From: Moraxellaceae bacterium
GTDB taxonomy: Bacteria; Pseudomonadota; Gammaproteobacteria; Pseudomonadales; Moraxellaceae
DNA: 64,000 bases
Direction: 5' to 3'
Assembly (NCBI GenBank): GCA_004173455.1
Contig: SECL01000003.1
Location: forward strand, 1 to 64,000
The translations under genes were made by a program, and so were the position numbers. How positions within the stretch are numbered: the stretch's first letter is position 1; each line of letters begins with the position of its first letter. The notes beneath the pieces are model-generated. The model saw only the letters and a program-made list of their open reading frames with translations, was not told the DNA's origin and did not search any database. Shown here in pieces: positions 50,759-60,162 of the stretch.

Positions 50759-51484
50759 TTAGCCTTCGGTTTGAAGATGCGAATCAATCAGCTCAGCCGG
50801 CCAGCGAATACAATCCGTCAGCGCAGTCACATTATTGTCCGCCTGATAGGGAATTACCCCCAGACAAGGCGCACTGATTTTTTTGTTTAAGGTGTCAATC
50901 TGCTCAGCCATAAAAGGTTCATTCTCACGCAAACAATTGGCCACCCAGCCCGCCAGTGGCAAACCATCACGCATAATCAGCTCAGCGGTCAGTAACGCAT
51001 GATTGAGGCAACCCAGCCGGATGCCCACCACCAGAATCACCGGCAGGCGCAATTGCTTGGCCACATCGGAAATACATTCCTGCATATTGATGGGCACACG
51101 CCAGCCGCCTGCTCCTTCCACCAGAATATGACTAGCACGGGTGGATAACCCTGCGCGGATATGCCCAACTACTCGTCCGGCCTGTAAACGCTCACCCACC
51201 TGCGCTGCGGCAATATGCGGTGATGTGGCTGCGGGCAATTTGATCGGGGCTACCAGCTCCTCCACCAGATTGACACTGGCATACTGCTGCAAACACTGGG
51301 CATCGTCACTGATTAAATCACCGGCGGCATCAACACGACATCCGGCTGAAATGGGCTTGATGGCAAAGCAGGCATGGCCCTGACTACTGGCACGTGCCAA
51401 CAACAAACTCGTGACAAAAGTCTTGCCGACATCGGTATCAGTACCTGTCACAAAATAGGCTTGGCGTGCAATGGCTGTATTCAT
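50759..51484 (-). CDS. bioD: Dethiobiotin synthase
   Basis: YFVTGTDTDVGKTFVTSLLL, VEGAGGWRVPIN. Confidence 0.94.
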   Translation of the reverse strand: MNTAIARQAYFVTGTDTDVGKTFVTSLLLARASSQGHACFAIKPISAGCRVDAAGDLISDDAQCLQQYASVNLVEELVAPIKLPAATSPHIAAAQVGERLQAGRVVGHIRAGLSTRASHILVEGAGGWRVPINMQECISDVAKQLRLPVILVVGIRLGCLNHALLTAELIMRDGLPLAGWVANCLRENEPFMAEQIDTLNKKISAPCLGVIPYQADNNVTALTDCIRWPAELIDSHLQTEG

Positions 51485-51613
51485 AAAACTGGCCTGAATC
51501 CAATAAACAAAAGGCTGGGAAAATTAAACAAAACGAATGAAACAAACGAAGCACGGCATTGTTGCAGCAAGCAGCAAACCAGCATTAAAACCCCAATAAA
51601 AAAAGCGAAGGCA

Positions 51614-52378
51614 TTAATAGGTGTTGAGGAAAGCCAATGGATGACCCGACGCGGGTTTTTGCAGATGTAAAAACAATACCTCAAATGACATATCAATCGG
51701 TGATGGATCTTGCAACCACTGCTTTCGGCGCGACAAATCCGCGCTGGACATTGTTGTTGCTGACTGGGGCTCACCAGTCTGGTTTCCCCCCATTTGCCGG
51801 ATTGCAGCGATCAAGGCCTTTAGGTTGGCAAAATCCTGACTAAAGCGCCGGGTTTCATGTTTCACCACAAAAGTACCAGCCTGTTCCATCCATGCCTGTG
51901 CTGGCTCAAACGGAAACAATGGAAAACCGGGGTAGCGCAAAGCCACTTCAGATAATGAACCAGCCACCGGAACGGCTAGCCATACTTGTCCGCCCGGCTG
52001 CACAACGCGCAGGATTTCCGGCACAATAGCTGAACCTAGCCAGTGCAAGGCAAAATTACTCACTGCACCATCCAGCATGTCATCAGCCAGCGGCAACTGG
52101 CCAATATCAGCCAGAATAGTCTGAATCCGGTCATCACCGTCCAGTGCCTTAAGCATATTAGGCGCCATATCAATCGCCCATACCCGTGCGCCCTGTGCCG
52201 CCAGTGTTTTGGCCAGTATTCCCGTACCGCATCCGGCATCCAGCCATACGCTATCCGCTGATACCTGACCCATCCAGTCCAGCAAATAACGGGCCGATTG
52301 CTGTTGCAAGCCACTGGCCTGATCATACTGGGCTGCGGCTGCATTAAATTTTTGCCAAACTGCTGAGTCCATAACCAT
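51614..52378 (-). CDS. bioC: Malonyl-[ACP] O-methyltransferase BioC
   Basis: FNAAAAQYDQASGLQQQSARYLLDWM, WLDAGCGTGILAKTLAAQGARVWAIDMAPNML; shorter start (52378) avoids overlap with rsmJ. Confidence 0.9.
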   Translation of the reverse strand: MVMDSAVWQKFNAAAAQYDQASGLQQQSARYLLDWMGQVSADSVWLDAGCGTGILAKTLAAQGARVWAIDMAPNMLKALDGDDRIQTILADIGQLPLADDMLDGAVSNFALHWLGSAIVPEILRVVQPGGQVWLAVPVAGSLSEVALRYPGFPLFPFEPAQAWMEQAGTFVVKHETRRFSQDFANLKALIAAIRQMGGNQTGEPQSATTMSSADLSRRKQWLQDPSPIDMSFEVLFLHLQKPASGHPLAFLNTY

Positions 52379-52388
52379 CTCGATCTGA

Positions 52389-53243
52389 TTATTCGGGCAA
52401 TAAGCCTGTGTTTTCTGCTGGTGTCCGCATGCCCATTGACTGAAAATACCCATCAAAACGGCAGGCATCCCCAAGCCACTGATGCTGCGGCTTACTGTCA
52501 GTGAGTGTCGGAGCATGCCGTGGCCGCTTGACAATCACCCGGCCAGCCCGCTGTTGTGCCAGCGGAAGCAAATACTCTCCCAAATCCATTGCCCCATGTT
52601 CAGGTAATAATTGGTGCAGAACCTGCATTTCTTTTTTCACTAACGCTTGTTTTTTCTGATCCTTGTGTCCGCCCTTAGGAAACATCGGATCCAGATAGAT
52701 CACATCCACTCGCTCGCCCTGCTGCTGTAACTGGTTTAAATACACACGCGCATCCGCATGAACCAGTTGAATACGCTGCATCACCGGCATCAGCTCCGGA
52801 TACTGTATCGCACGCTGAAACGAATCCTGCAATAGCGAAAACAGTACAGGATGCCGCTCAATTAAGGTCACTTTAGCCCCCAGCCACGCCAGTAACAGAC
52901 CATCATGACCCAGCCCAGCGGTGGCATCAATAAGGATTGGTTGCTGCTCAGTCTGGCAGGCACGTGCCAGTAGTTCATTTTTATGTGAGGCACGTTTTAG
53001 CCGGGCAAGCTGTCCAATCCAGTCAGGCTGCATTTTCATACCAGCAGCAGCCAGATGCAATCCATGCTCATCCAGTACTAGTGCCAGCTCAGGATGTTGC
53101 CTTAAAAACTTGGGATTAATGGTTTCAACAATTTGCAGTTTGCTATCAATGCCCTGTTGCAACAATTGCTGCTGACAGGCCTGCGCATTCGTCTCTTGCG
53201 TCTGCGCGACCCACAGCGTCAACTGCATTACCACTGCACCCAA
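52389..53243 (-). CDS. rsmJ: 16S rRNA (guanine(1516)-N(2))-methyltransferase
   Basis: IDATAGLGHDGLLLAWLGAKVTLIERHPVLFSLLQD, VIYLDPMFPKGGHKDQKKQALVKKEMQVL. Confidence 0.93.
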   Translation of the reverse strand: MGAVVMQLTLWVAQTQETNAQACQQQLLQQGIDSKLQIVETINPKFLRQHPELALVLDEHGLHLAAAGMKMQPDWIGQLARLKRASHKNELLARACQTEQQPILIDATAGLGHDGLLLAWLGAKVTLIERHPVLFSLLQDSFQRAIQYPELMPVMQRIQLVHADARVYLNQLQQQGERVDVIYLDPMFPKGGHKDQKKQALVKKEMQVLHQLLPEHGAMDLGEYLLPLAQQRAGRVIVKRPRHAPTLTDSKPQHQWLGDACRFDGYFQSMGMRTPAENTGLLPE

Positions 53244-54055
53244 CCTGTCCAGGCGGTCAGTAAAATGATCAGGCCAAACACGATGCGGTAATAAGCAAAC
53301 ACACTAAAGTCATGCTTGGATACGTAACGGATCAAGGCACGAATCACGATCAGCGCCGAAATAAACGCCACTAGCATGCCAATACCTAGCACCAGCATGT
53401 CGTTGCTGTGCAGTTCATGCCGCGACTTGTACAAATCCAGCAGGCCAGCCCCCATCAGTACCGGAATACCCAGAAAAAATGAAAACTCAGCAGCGGCTTT
53501 ACGGGAGACACCCATCAGCAAGCCACCAATAATGGTAGAACCTGAGCGCGATGTACCCGGAATCAGCGCCAGACACTGAATCAAGCCAATCAGTATGGCT
53601 TGCTTAAAGCTGATTTGCTCAACTTCTTGTGCCACAATACGATGGGGACGTTTTTCAGCCCACAAAATAACAATACCACCAACAATCAACGCAATGGCAA
53701 CCGTGATAGCATTGAACAAATAAGCCTTAATTTGATCACCAAGACTTAAGCCAATAATCACAATGGGAATCGACGCCACAATCAGGTTAATGCTTAAACG
53801 CTGGCCTTCTGGCTGGCCTTTTAACGCTCCGGTGAGTGCGCCCCAGAGCTTGCCCCAGTACTCATAAATGACCGCAACAATGGCACCAATCTGTACGGCC
53901 ACAGCAAACAGTTCACGTTTTTCCAGCGTCCAGAAATCCAGCAACTGGGCGGTTAAAATTAAATGTCCAGTACTGGAAATGGGTAAAAATTCAGTAATCC
54001 CCTCAACCAGTCCCATAATTGCTGCCTGAATCAGCAACCAGATATCCATACGCAC
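53228..54055 (-). CDS. uppP: Undecaprenyl-diphosphate phosphatase
   Basis: GLVEGITEFLPISSTGHLIL, LIPGTSRSGSTIIGGLLMGVSRKAAAEFSFFLGIPV. Confidence 0.97.
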   Translation of the reverse strand: MRMDIWLLIQAAIMGLVEGITEFLPISSTGHLILTAQLLDFWTLEKRELFAVAVQIGAIVAVIYEYWGKLWGALTGALKGQPEGQRLSINLIVASIPIVIIGLSLGDQIKAYLFNAITVAIALIVGGIVILWAEKRPHRIVAQEVEQISFKQAILIGLIQCLALIPGTSRSGSTIIGGLLMGVSRKAAAEFSFFLGIPVLMGAGLLDLYKSRHELHSNDMLVLGIGMLVAFISALIVIRALIRYVSKHDFSVFAYYRIVFGLIILLTAWTGWVQW

Positions 54056-54118
54056 TCCAAATATTATAAAAGCTAGCAGTTAGCAATGAGAAATTACAGG
54101 ATCAGTATTAAAAAAAGC

Positions 54119-54814
54119 TTAACGTTTTGAGGCGCCCTGCTCGGCGATTTTTTTCCATGCATTGTCACGCAGGTAAACGGGCAAAGCCTGATCTGCACTG
54201 ATAGCCTGACCGGCTTGAAAGGCAGCATGACCCAGACGCGCAATATCTTCACTGCTGGCATGTAGCTGCTGACAGCTTGCTTGCGCACTGGTTTGCGTAA
54301 TCAGCGCACTGCCATTGCCCACCAGCGTATAGTGCTCAGCGTCAACAGGCAGCCTAACCCGATCATAAGCGGCCAGTTGCTCAATGCCAGACTCATTGGC
54401 CAATGGCTGCATCAAACCGTGGGCATCCAGCTGGTAAGCAGCGGCATAAACTTCATTCATACGTGCATCCAGCACTGCCACGACCTGCGTGAGCTGATGT
54501 TGTCGATAAGCCGCCTGCGCCACGGCCTGCAAGGTTGATACCGGCACGACGGGCAAATCATGCGCCCATGCCAGTGCCTGTGCCACGGCGGCATTAATGC
54601 GCACGCCACTAAACGAACCCGGCCCACGACTAAACGCAATCGCTTGCAGGGACGCCACATTCAAACCCTGCTCAGCCAGTACGGCATCAATCATCGGCAA
54701 AATCAGACGAGTTTGCTCACGGCTGCGGTTATCCTCACGATGAGCCACCACAGCTTGCCCATCAAACAACGCCACAGAACACCACTCATTTGCTGTTTCC
54801 AGTGCTAAAAGCAT
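54119..54814 (-). CDS. tsaB: tRNA threonylcarbamoyladenosine biosynthesis protein TsaB
   Basis: LLALETANEWCSVAL, FSRGPGSFSGVRINAAVAQALAWA, VLDARMNEVYAA. Confidence 0.93.
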   Translation of the reverse strand: MLLALETANEWCSVALFDGQAVVAHREDNRSREQTRLILPMIDAVLAEQGLNVASLQAIAFSRGPGSFSGVRINAAVAQALAWAHDLPVVPVSTLQAVAQAAYRQHQLTQVVAVLDARMNEVYAAAYQLDAHGLMQPLANESGIEQLAAYDRVRLPVDAEHYTLVGNGSALITQTSAQASCQQLHASSEDIARLGHAAFQAGQAISADQALPVYLRDNAWKKIAEQGASKR

Positions 54815-55063
54815 GCCGTATCCCCAAGCTCAGCCATTGCGGCTATCTGGTTTGCGCAAAGCTGACCAAATGTCAGCCAGCGCATTATTAAAGGGGGCTA
54901 TATTAACAAAAACCATTGGTCATGGATGCCATAAGTTGTTTTTGTTTGAATACCACAAGCGCCTGCAAAAAACCGTCTTACGTTTACAGCAATTCACTTT
55001 ATTGATCGGAAAACTACAGTAAATTAGCAGCATAGGATTACAAAAACAGATCAAGGTGAAATT

Positions 55064-55486
55064 ATGCGTTCCTTATCCCGTACTCGGGCATTTCAGGCGC
55101 TACGTGAGCGTGAGCGCGCAAGGCTATCTAGAAAACCAGAAAAAGTACCCACTAAAGGCTGGGTAAACCGTTTACAGTTTGCCTTTTATTCCGGTGTAAT
55201 GGGATTGTTGCTGGGGGGAATTTTTGACTTTTTAACTTCACTCATCCGCACTTTTACCCAGCCGAATGGTGATGGTCAGTTTATCTGGTTTCTGGCCTAT
55301 ATTTTTGCCGGATTAGGCGCACTGCTTGGCTTTTGTTTTGGCGCACGTGCCGGAGAGCTGTATGCGCAAATTTTTGCCGCCGATGACCATGGTTCAAGCA
55401 GTGCCACCAGTGAACTGATTCGCCTGATTGCCAAAACCCTGCTGGTGGCTGCGTTGATCTGGTGTGTATTGCTGATTTTTACCTAA
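55064..55486 (+). CDS. Hypothetical membrane protein
   Basis: Intact 140-aa ORF with several hydrophobic segments. Confidence 0.65.
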   Translation: MRSLSRTRAFQALRERERARLSRKPEKVPTKGWVNRLQFAFYSGVMGLLLGGIFDFLTSLIRTFTQPNGDGQFIWFLAYIFAGLGALLGFCFGARAGELYAQIFAADDHGSSSATSELIRLIAKTLLVAALIWCVLLIFT

Positions 55487-55512
55487 ACTCAGGCAGTACA
55501 GATCAGGATTTT

Positions 55513-56001
55513 TTATTCGTCTTCTGGAAAAGTGGTTTCCCATTCATCCTGTTTGGCACGCACGCCGGTCAATCGGTCAATCTTGCGCTGTAATTGTTCC
55601 CTCAGTAACTCAGTGTGCTGGCCAACCCGCTGCAATTGCTGCTGCACGGTAAAGGGCTGATGCTTTTGCGCCAAGCTACTGGCCGTCGCGGGCATATACA
55701 ACGATGCAGCGCCAAGACCCGTTAAGCGTTTTTCGGTGCTGCCAAACCACGGACTTTGTGCGCACAAACTGGTACACAGTTGCGGCATGACTTTTGATTG
55801 CAACTGTTCCAGCAATTCTTTGGCTTGTGACCGACTCAAATTAGTAAATGGCTGCTTTTGCGCCAGCTCTACCTGTTTTTCAAGCAACTCTACAACCTGT
55901 TGCAGCGATTGATGATCACGGATAGTTTGCGCCATCTCACTGACCAGTGCTGCAATCAGTTTGCGTTTTTCCCCTGCTTTTATCTGACTCGCCATACACA
56001 C
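55513..56001 (-). CDS. Hypothetical helical protein
   Basis: 162 aa, coiled-coil-like Q/L-rich; no secure family. Confidence 0.6.
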   Translation of the reverse strand: MCMASQIKAGEKRKLIAALVSEMAQTIRDHQSLQQVVELLEKQVELAQKQPFTNLSRSQAKELLEQLQSKVMPQLCTSLCAQSPWFGSTEKRLTGLGAASLYMPATASSLAQKHQPFTVQQQLQRVGQHTELLREQLQRKIDRLTGVRAKQDEWETTFPEDE

Positions 56002-56112
56002 CTCAATCTGTCAAACACAGCACCACGATCATCAAAAAATACCATTACATCCATGCACCCGATAAACACCCACATCTAGTCTATATCTAGCCAGCGCTAT
56101 AGAGCCTAAATT

Positions 56113-56646
56113 TTACAGTTGATGCGCTCGCAAACCGTGTTTAAATTTCTGGCAATGGCTTGCGTAATGCAGGGCGCTCATGCGGTTCATTTGTTCCACT
56201 GTCTCATCTGCCTGTTTGACCACCTTGCCGGGCGATCCCATCACAATCGAATTATCTGGAATCACCTTGCCTTCAGGGATAAGGGCATTGGCACCAATAA
56301 TACAGTTTTTGCCAATGACCGCATGATTAAGGATCACCGCATTAATACCAATCAAAGTATTGTCCCCAATGGTACAGCCATGCAACATCGCCTGATGACC
56401 AATCGTTACATACTCGCCAATGGTCAGCGCAATCCCAGCATCTGTATGCAACACTGCATTTTCCTGCACATTGGTGTAGTTACCGAGGATAATCGGACTG
56501 TTATCAGCACGGATCACAGCACCAAACCATACACTCACCTGCTGACCCAGCTGTACCTGACCAATCACCGTCGCATTATCAGCCACCCAACCATCCCAAG
56601 GACTGACTAGTGTGCTAGGACAATGTTCATCCAAACAATAAAGCAT
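56113..56646 (-). CDS. Gamma-carbonic anhydrase-family hexapeptide-repeat protein
   Basis: Left-handed beta-helix repeats: VWFGAVIRADNSPIILGNYTNVQENAVLHTDAG...IGHQAMLHGCTIGDNTLIGINAVIL. Confidence 0.93.
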   Translation of the reverse strand: MLYCLDEHCPSTLVSPWDGWVADNATVIGQVQLGQQVSVWFGAVIRADNSPIILGNYTNVQENAVLHTDAGIALTIGEYVTIGHQAMLHGCTIGDNTLIGINAVILNHAVIGKNCIIGANALIPEGKVIPDNSIVMGSPGKVVKQADETVEQMNRMSALHYASHCQKFKHGLRAHQL

Positions 56647-56749
56647 AAATGACTTCCTGTTGACTAACGCCTATTGAATAAAGCCCACGACCCTATTGTT
56701 TAAGCTACTGATGATTGAAGTAGCCAACTGTTGAAGCAATTGACTACCG

Positions 56750-57376
56750 TTACAGCAGATCCTGCGGCTGATTCATCAGCAAAGGCCACGCCATAGAATG
56801 CTTAAGGCCACGCTTAAATAAAGACACTAAAATACGCGCCGTCAGCCCCCAAATGATTTCATTATCTAGCTGAAAACTGGGCATATAGTACTGTTGCTGG
56901 TTGAGCTGAATTGGATATGGTAGTGGTTGTGCCTTAATCATCTGCATCAATTCCACATAAAAAATACGTTCTATTTCTTCAGGTTGCGGTATCAAGACAG
57001 GATTTGGTGGAATTAGACCAATAATGGGTTTGACCCACATGCCACTTTTAGAACGTTGGCTGGGCAACTCTCCCAGCAACTCCACCTGAAACGGATTTAA
57101 ACCGGTTTCCTCAAAAGCTTCACGCAAGGCCACGACAATATTACTGGTATCGCCATCCTCACGGCGTCCCCCGGGAAAAGAAACCTCACCGGCATGATGC
57201 CGCATGTGCGAGGCACGACGGGTTAATAGTACTTTAGGCTGTGGCTCATTGGTAATGGCCAGCAGCACCGCTGCATCCGCACGACGTGGTGACGGTGCAA
57301 AGCCAATGCCCTGTCTTAACTGATCAATCAGTGAATCAGCTTTTATTTTCGGAATTATCGTATTTTGCTGCATCAT
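56750..57376 (-). CDS. CoA pyrophosphatase-like NUDIX hydrolase
   Basis: LLTRRASHMRHHAGEVSFPGGRREDGDTSNIVVALREAFEETGL. Confidence 0.9.
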   Translation of the reverse strand: MMQQNTIIPKIKADSLIDQLRQGIGFAPSPRRADAAVLLAITNEPQPKVLLTRRASHMRHHAGEVSFPGGRREDGDTSNIVVALREAFEETGLNPFQVELLGELPSQRSKSGMWVKPIIGLIPPNPVLIPQPEEIERIFYVELMQMIKAQPLPYPIQLNQQQYYMPSFQLDNEIIWGLTARILVSLFKRGLKHSMAWPLLMNQPQDLL

Positions 57377-57471
57377 CGTAGCTTACCGCGTTAAACTGGC
57401 GATAACCAGATGCCATCAGCAAAGTTTTCAGTTATGCTCAACCATTCATAAACACTTTACTGCGGCCTTTT

Positions 57472-58002
57472 ATGTCTTTTTGCCTAAAATGTGGCCAGCA
57501 AGGCCAGCTTCTTATTCCCGAAGGCGACCAACGCGAGCGTCTGGTTTGTTCCAGTTGCAATCATATTCATTATGAAAACCCTAAGGTCATTTGCGGTGCG
57601 CTTGCCATACATCAGGATAAAGTGCTGCTGTGCAGACGTGCTATTGAGCCGCGCTATGGCTTATGGACACTACCAGCAGGTTTTATGGAACTGCATGAAA
57701 CCATGGAAGAAGGGGCTGCGCGTGAAACGTGGGAAGAAGCAGAAGGGGTTGTCAATATTGAACAACTCTATTGCATGTACAATATCCCACGCATTGGTCA
57801 AATTTACGTGCTGTTCAAGGGCAGCTTGCAAGATGGACAATATGGTGTCGGCAGTGAAAGCCTAGAATGTGGCCTGTTCAGTGAAAATGAAATTCCATGG
57901 CAGGAACTGGCTTTTCCCAGTATCGAACGCACCTTGAAGCACTATTTCCATGATCGGCAGCAAGGCCAATTTGCGTTCCACTTGGAAACCATTGGTCGTT
58001 AA
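57472..58002 (+). CDS. NUDIX hydrolase with N-terminal zinc ribbon
   Basis: FCLKCGQ...CSSCNHIHYENPKVICGAL; PAGFMELHETMEEGAARETWEEAEG. Confidence 0.9.
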   Translation: MSFCLKCGQQGQLLIPEGDQRERLVCSSCNHIHYENPKVICGALAIHQDKVLLCRRAIEPRYGLWTLPAGFMELHETMEEGAARETWEEAEGVVNIEQLYCMYNIPRIGQIYVLFKGSLQDGQYGVGSESLECGLFSENEIPWQELAFPSIERTLKHYFHDRQQGQFAFHLETIGR

Positions 58003-58057
58003 ATCCGTTTGAACGCTATTCAACACTTTAAAAGTATAAAGCATAAAAACTATTTAT

Positions 58058-58093
58058 AAAAAAAGGGCGAAATTTAAAATTCGCCCTTTTTTT
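58058..58093. terminator. Bidirectional intrinsic terminator between the NUDIX gene and the filF-like gene
   Basis: AAAAAAAGGGCGAAATTTAAAATTCGCCCTTTTTTT. Confidence 0.9.
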
Positions 58094-58112
58094 ATCACTT
58101 TTTATCCATGCC

Positions 58113-60134
58113 TTAATTTTTTTCGCGCACCGTATAACACTGTGATGTATTGATCTGAAAATCACCATAGTCCTGATTGGCAGCACGTTTTTCTGCTGGG
58201 GTAATCGGATCTATATCTTTAATCGGGTCTTTCGCTTGTTCATTGGCCGCGTTGTAGGCCACCCGCAAGCTGGTAAAGCTATTGTAAGTGTTAGCCCAGA
58301 TTGCAGAGTTGGTATCACTATCACCTAACTCGGCACTGGTCGCATTAATTGACCCACGTTGCCCGGCATTAACATTACGGATACCTGCCAGATTAATTTT
58401 CACACGGTCACCGATGCCAATCAGCGTACCATCCAATGCACCAAACTCGGCACCGGAAATAACAATGCTTGGACTAATATAATAATCATTAGTATTAGTG
58501 CTTGGAAAAGCTGCCCGAATGGTTCCAATAAGCTTTTGTTTAACCTCAACCGAGTTACCATTTGCATCTTTCTGGGGCTGATTACATATCGCAGTAGAGT
58601 TAGTATAGTTGCTTGCATTATTGCCATCAGTCACAATATCACCATTGGCCAGAATCGCTATCGGTAACGTTTCCCGCTTGGCACAGCTGTCACAATCTTT
58701 GGTATAGTCATCACGATAGTTAATGGTTAATGTGGCATACAGTGGGAATTGATAGGTTTCACCTTTTGCCACCAGTTTCTCAACACGCCAGACAGCCGGA
58801 TCCAGATAGGTATTGACAGCACCACGCTTGAACACACTGGCCGTACCGCTAAAGCTCGTCACCCCAATGGTACTTTTTTGCTCCCATGTACCCAGCTCAC
58901 TGGTATCTTTGATAGCTTCACCGTTATACAGATTATAAACATCTGCAGAACCCAAAACAGCCAGATCACGGATCAGTCGACCGTTAGCAAAATGGAAAAT
59001 ATCACCTGCATACGTGGTGGCATTGGTGCCTTCGGTATAAGCTTTGGGCTGCACTGTAAAATTAAAATTGCTAAAGCGGTTGGTATACGGATCAAATACC
59101 TTGGAGCCATTATCCAAACGCATTTTTGAATATTTATTTTTTAAATAAACGGTGTATTTCGCAAGGCTATCAGAGGCTTTGTCTACCCACTCCAAACCAT
59201 AGCCTGTACTGTCACCTGTACGGCTGGTCAACGCAAACATGGCAACACTGGCTGTATTGTCAATCCCATTTGAACCAGTACCAGATACGCCCAGTTTTAA
59301 ATCCACCCCTGTACTTTGAAACAGGCCGGAATCCAGTGACGGTGACGCATAGAAAATACCGGAATTTTTGGCCAGAATGACTTTTTCAAGCCGGCGTTTG
59401 GCTTCAGCTTCAGAAATAAGACTAATTTTTTTGTCATCAAGCCATGGCTGTATTTTACTCAAAAATGTTTTGTCCTGAAAATCCTTAGCAGTCACATTTT
59501 CGGTTAGTTTTTCAATCCCTGCTTTTAGTTCAGGATCAATATAAACTCGGTTAACTGGCGCCTCATCAATATAAGGTTCATTTTTACCCAGATACGGTAG
59601 TGCTGGATCAGACAGGTTGGAACGTGCAATAGATTGTAGCAAGCGGCTAATATTAATTGCCATTGTTGCACCACTGCTGCTGTCTAAACTAGCAATACCG
59701 GTGCCGGTTACGCTTTCAGCCAGATCTTTAGGAGTAATCCGAATTAAAGAAGTATCCTGCACTTCTGATGAAATCGTATTTCGAACCGGTTTGACAGCAA
59801 TCGAACCCAGATCAATCCGGCGTGTGCCGTCAGCAGCTTTTAAATAAAATGTGACGTTGGAGTTGGCAGGACAGCGCGCAACCCCAGTGTTGCTGGTCAA
59901 GCCCCGGTATTTTCCACATTCATAATTCAGGTTAACCACAGGGGTGTCATCAAATACCAGATCAACACAGGTTGTATCAGAACTGGCGCACTCAATAGCA
60001 GTACTGGTACCACCATCACCACCAGCGGCAGGATTTTCATTAATCGTATTACTTCCGCCACCACATGCACTTAACAGTACACAAAGACTGGTTAACGCAA
60101 AGGGAAGTTTTGAAACCTGATAAAATTTTCGCAT
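58113..60134 (-). CDS. FilF-like surface lipoprotein
   Basis: Lipobox LCVLLSACGGGS; last gene of a four-gene same-strand cluster that resembles Acinetobacter filCDEF. Confidence 0.6.
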   Translation of the reverse strand: MRKFYQVSKLPFALTSLCVLLSACGGGSNTINENPAAGGDGGTSTAIECASSDTTCVDLVFDDTPVVNLNYECGKYRGLTSNTGVARCPANSNVTFYLKAADGTRRIDLGSIAVKPVRNTISSEVQDTSLIRITPKDLAESVTGTGIASLDSSSGATMAINISRLLQSIARSNLSDPALPYLGKNEPYIDEAPVNRVYIDPELKAGIEKLTENVTAKDFQDKTFLSKIQPWLDDKKISLISEAEAKRRLEKVILAKNSGIFYASPSLDSGLFQSTGVDLKLGVSGTGSNGIDNTASVAMFALTSRTGDSTGYGLEWVDKASDSLAKYTVYLKNKYSKMRLDNGSKVFDPYTNRFSNFNFTVQPKAYTEGTNATTYAGDIFHFANGRLIRDLAVLGSADVYNLYNGEAIKDTSELGTWEQKSTIGVTSFSGTASVFKRGAVNTYLDPAVWRVEKLVAKGETYQFPLYATLTINYRDDYTKDCDSCAKRETLPIAILANGDIVTDGNNASNYTNSTAICNQPQKDANGNSVEVKQKLIGTIRAAFPSTNTNDYYISPSIVISGAEFGALDGTLIGIGDRVKINLAGIRNVNAGQRGSINATSAELGDSDTNSAIWANTYNSFTSLRVAYNAANEQAKDPIKDIDPITPAEKRAANQDYGDFQINTSQCYTVREKN

Positions 60135-60162
60135 TACAGTATGTCCAATTAAATAAATATGG

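Noticed and set aside
56119-56610. 163-aa plus-strand ORF opposite the gamma-carbonic anhydrase gene
   Set aside because: His/Asn/Ile-rich shadow of hexapeptide repeats, not an independent gene.
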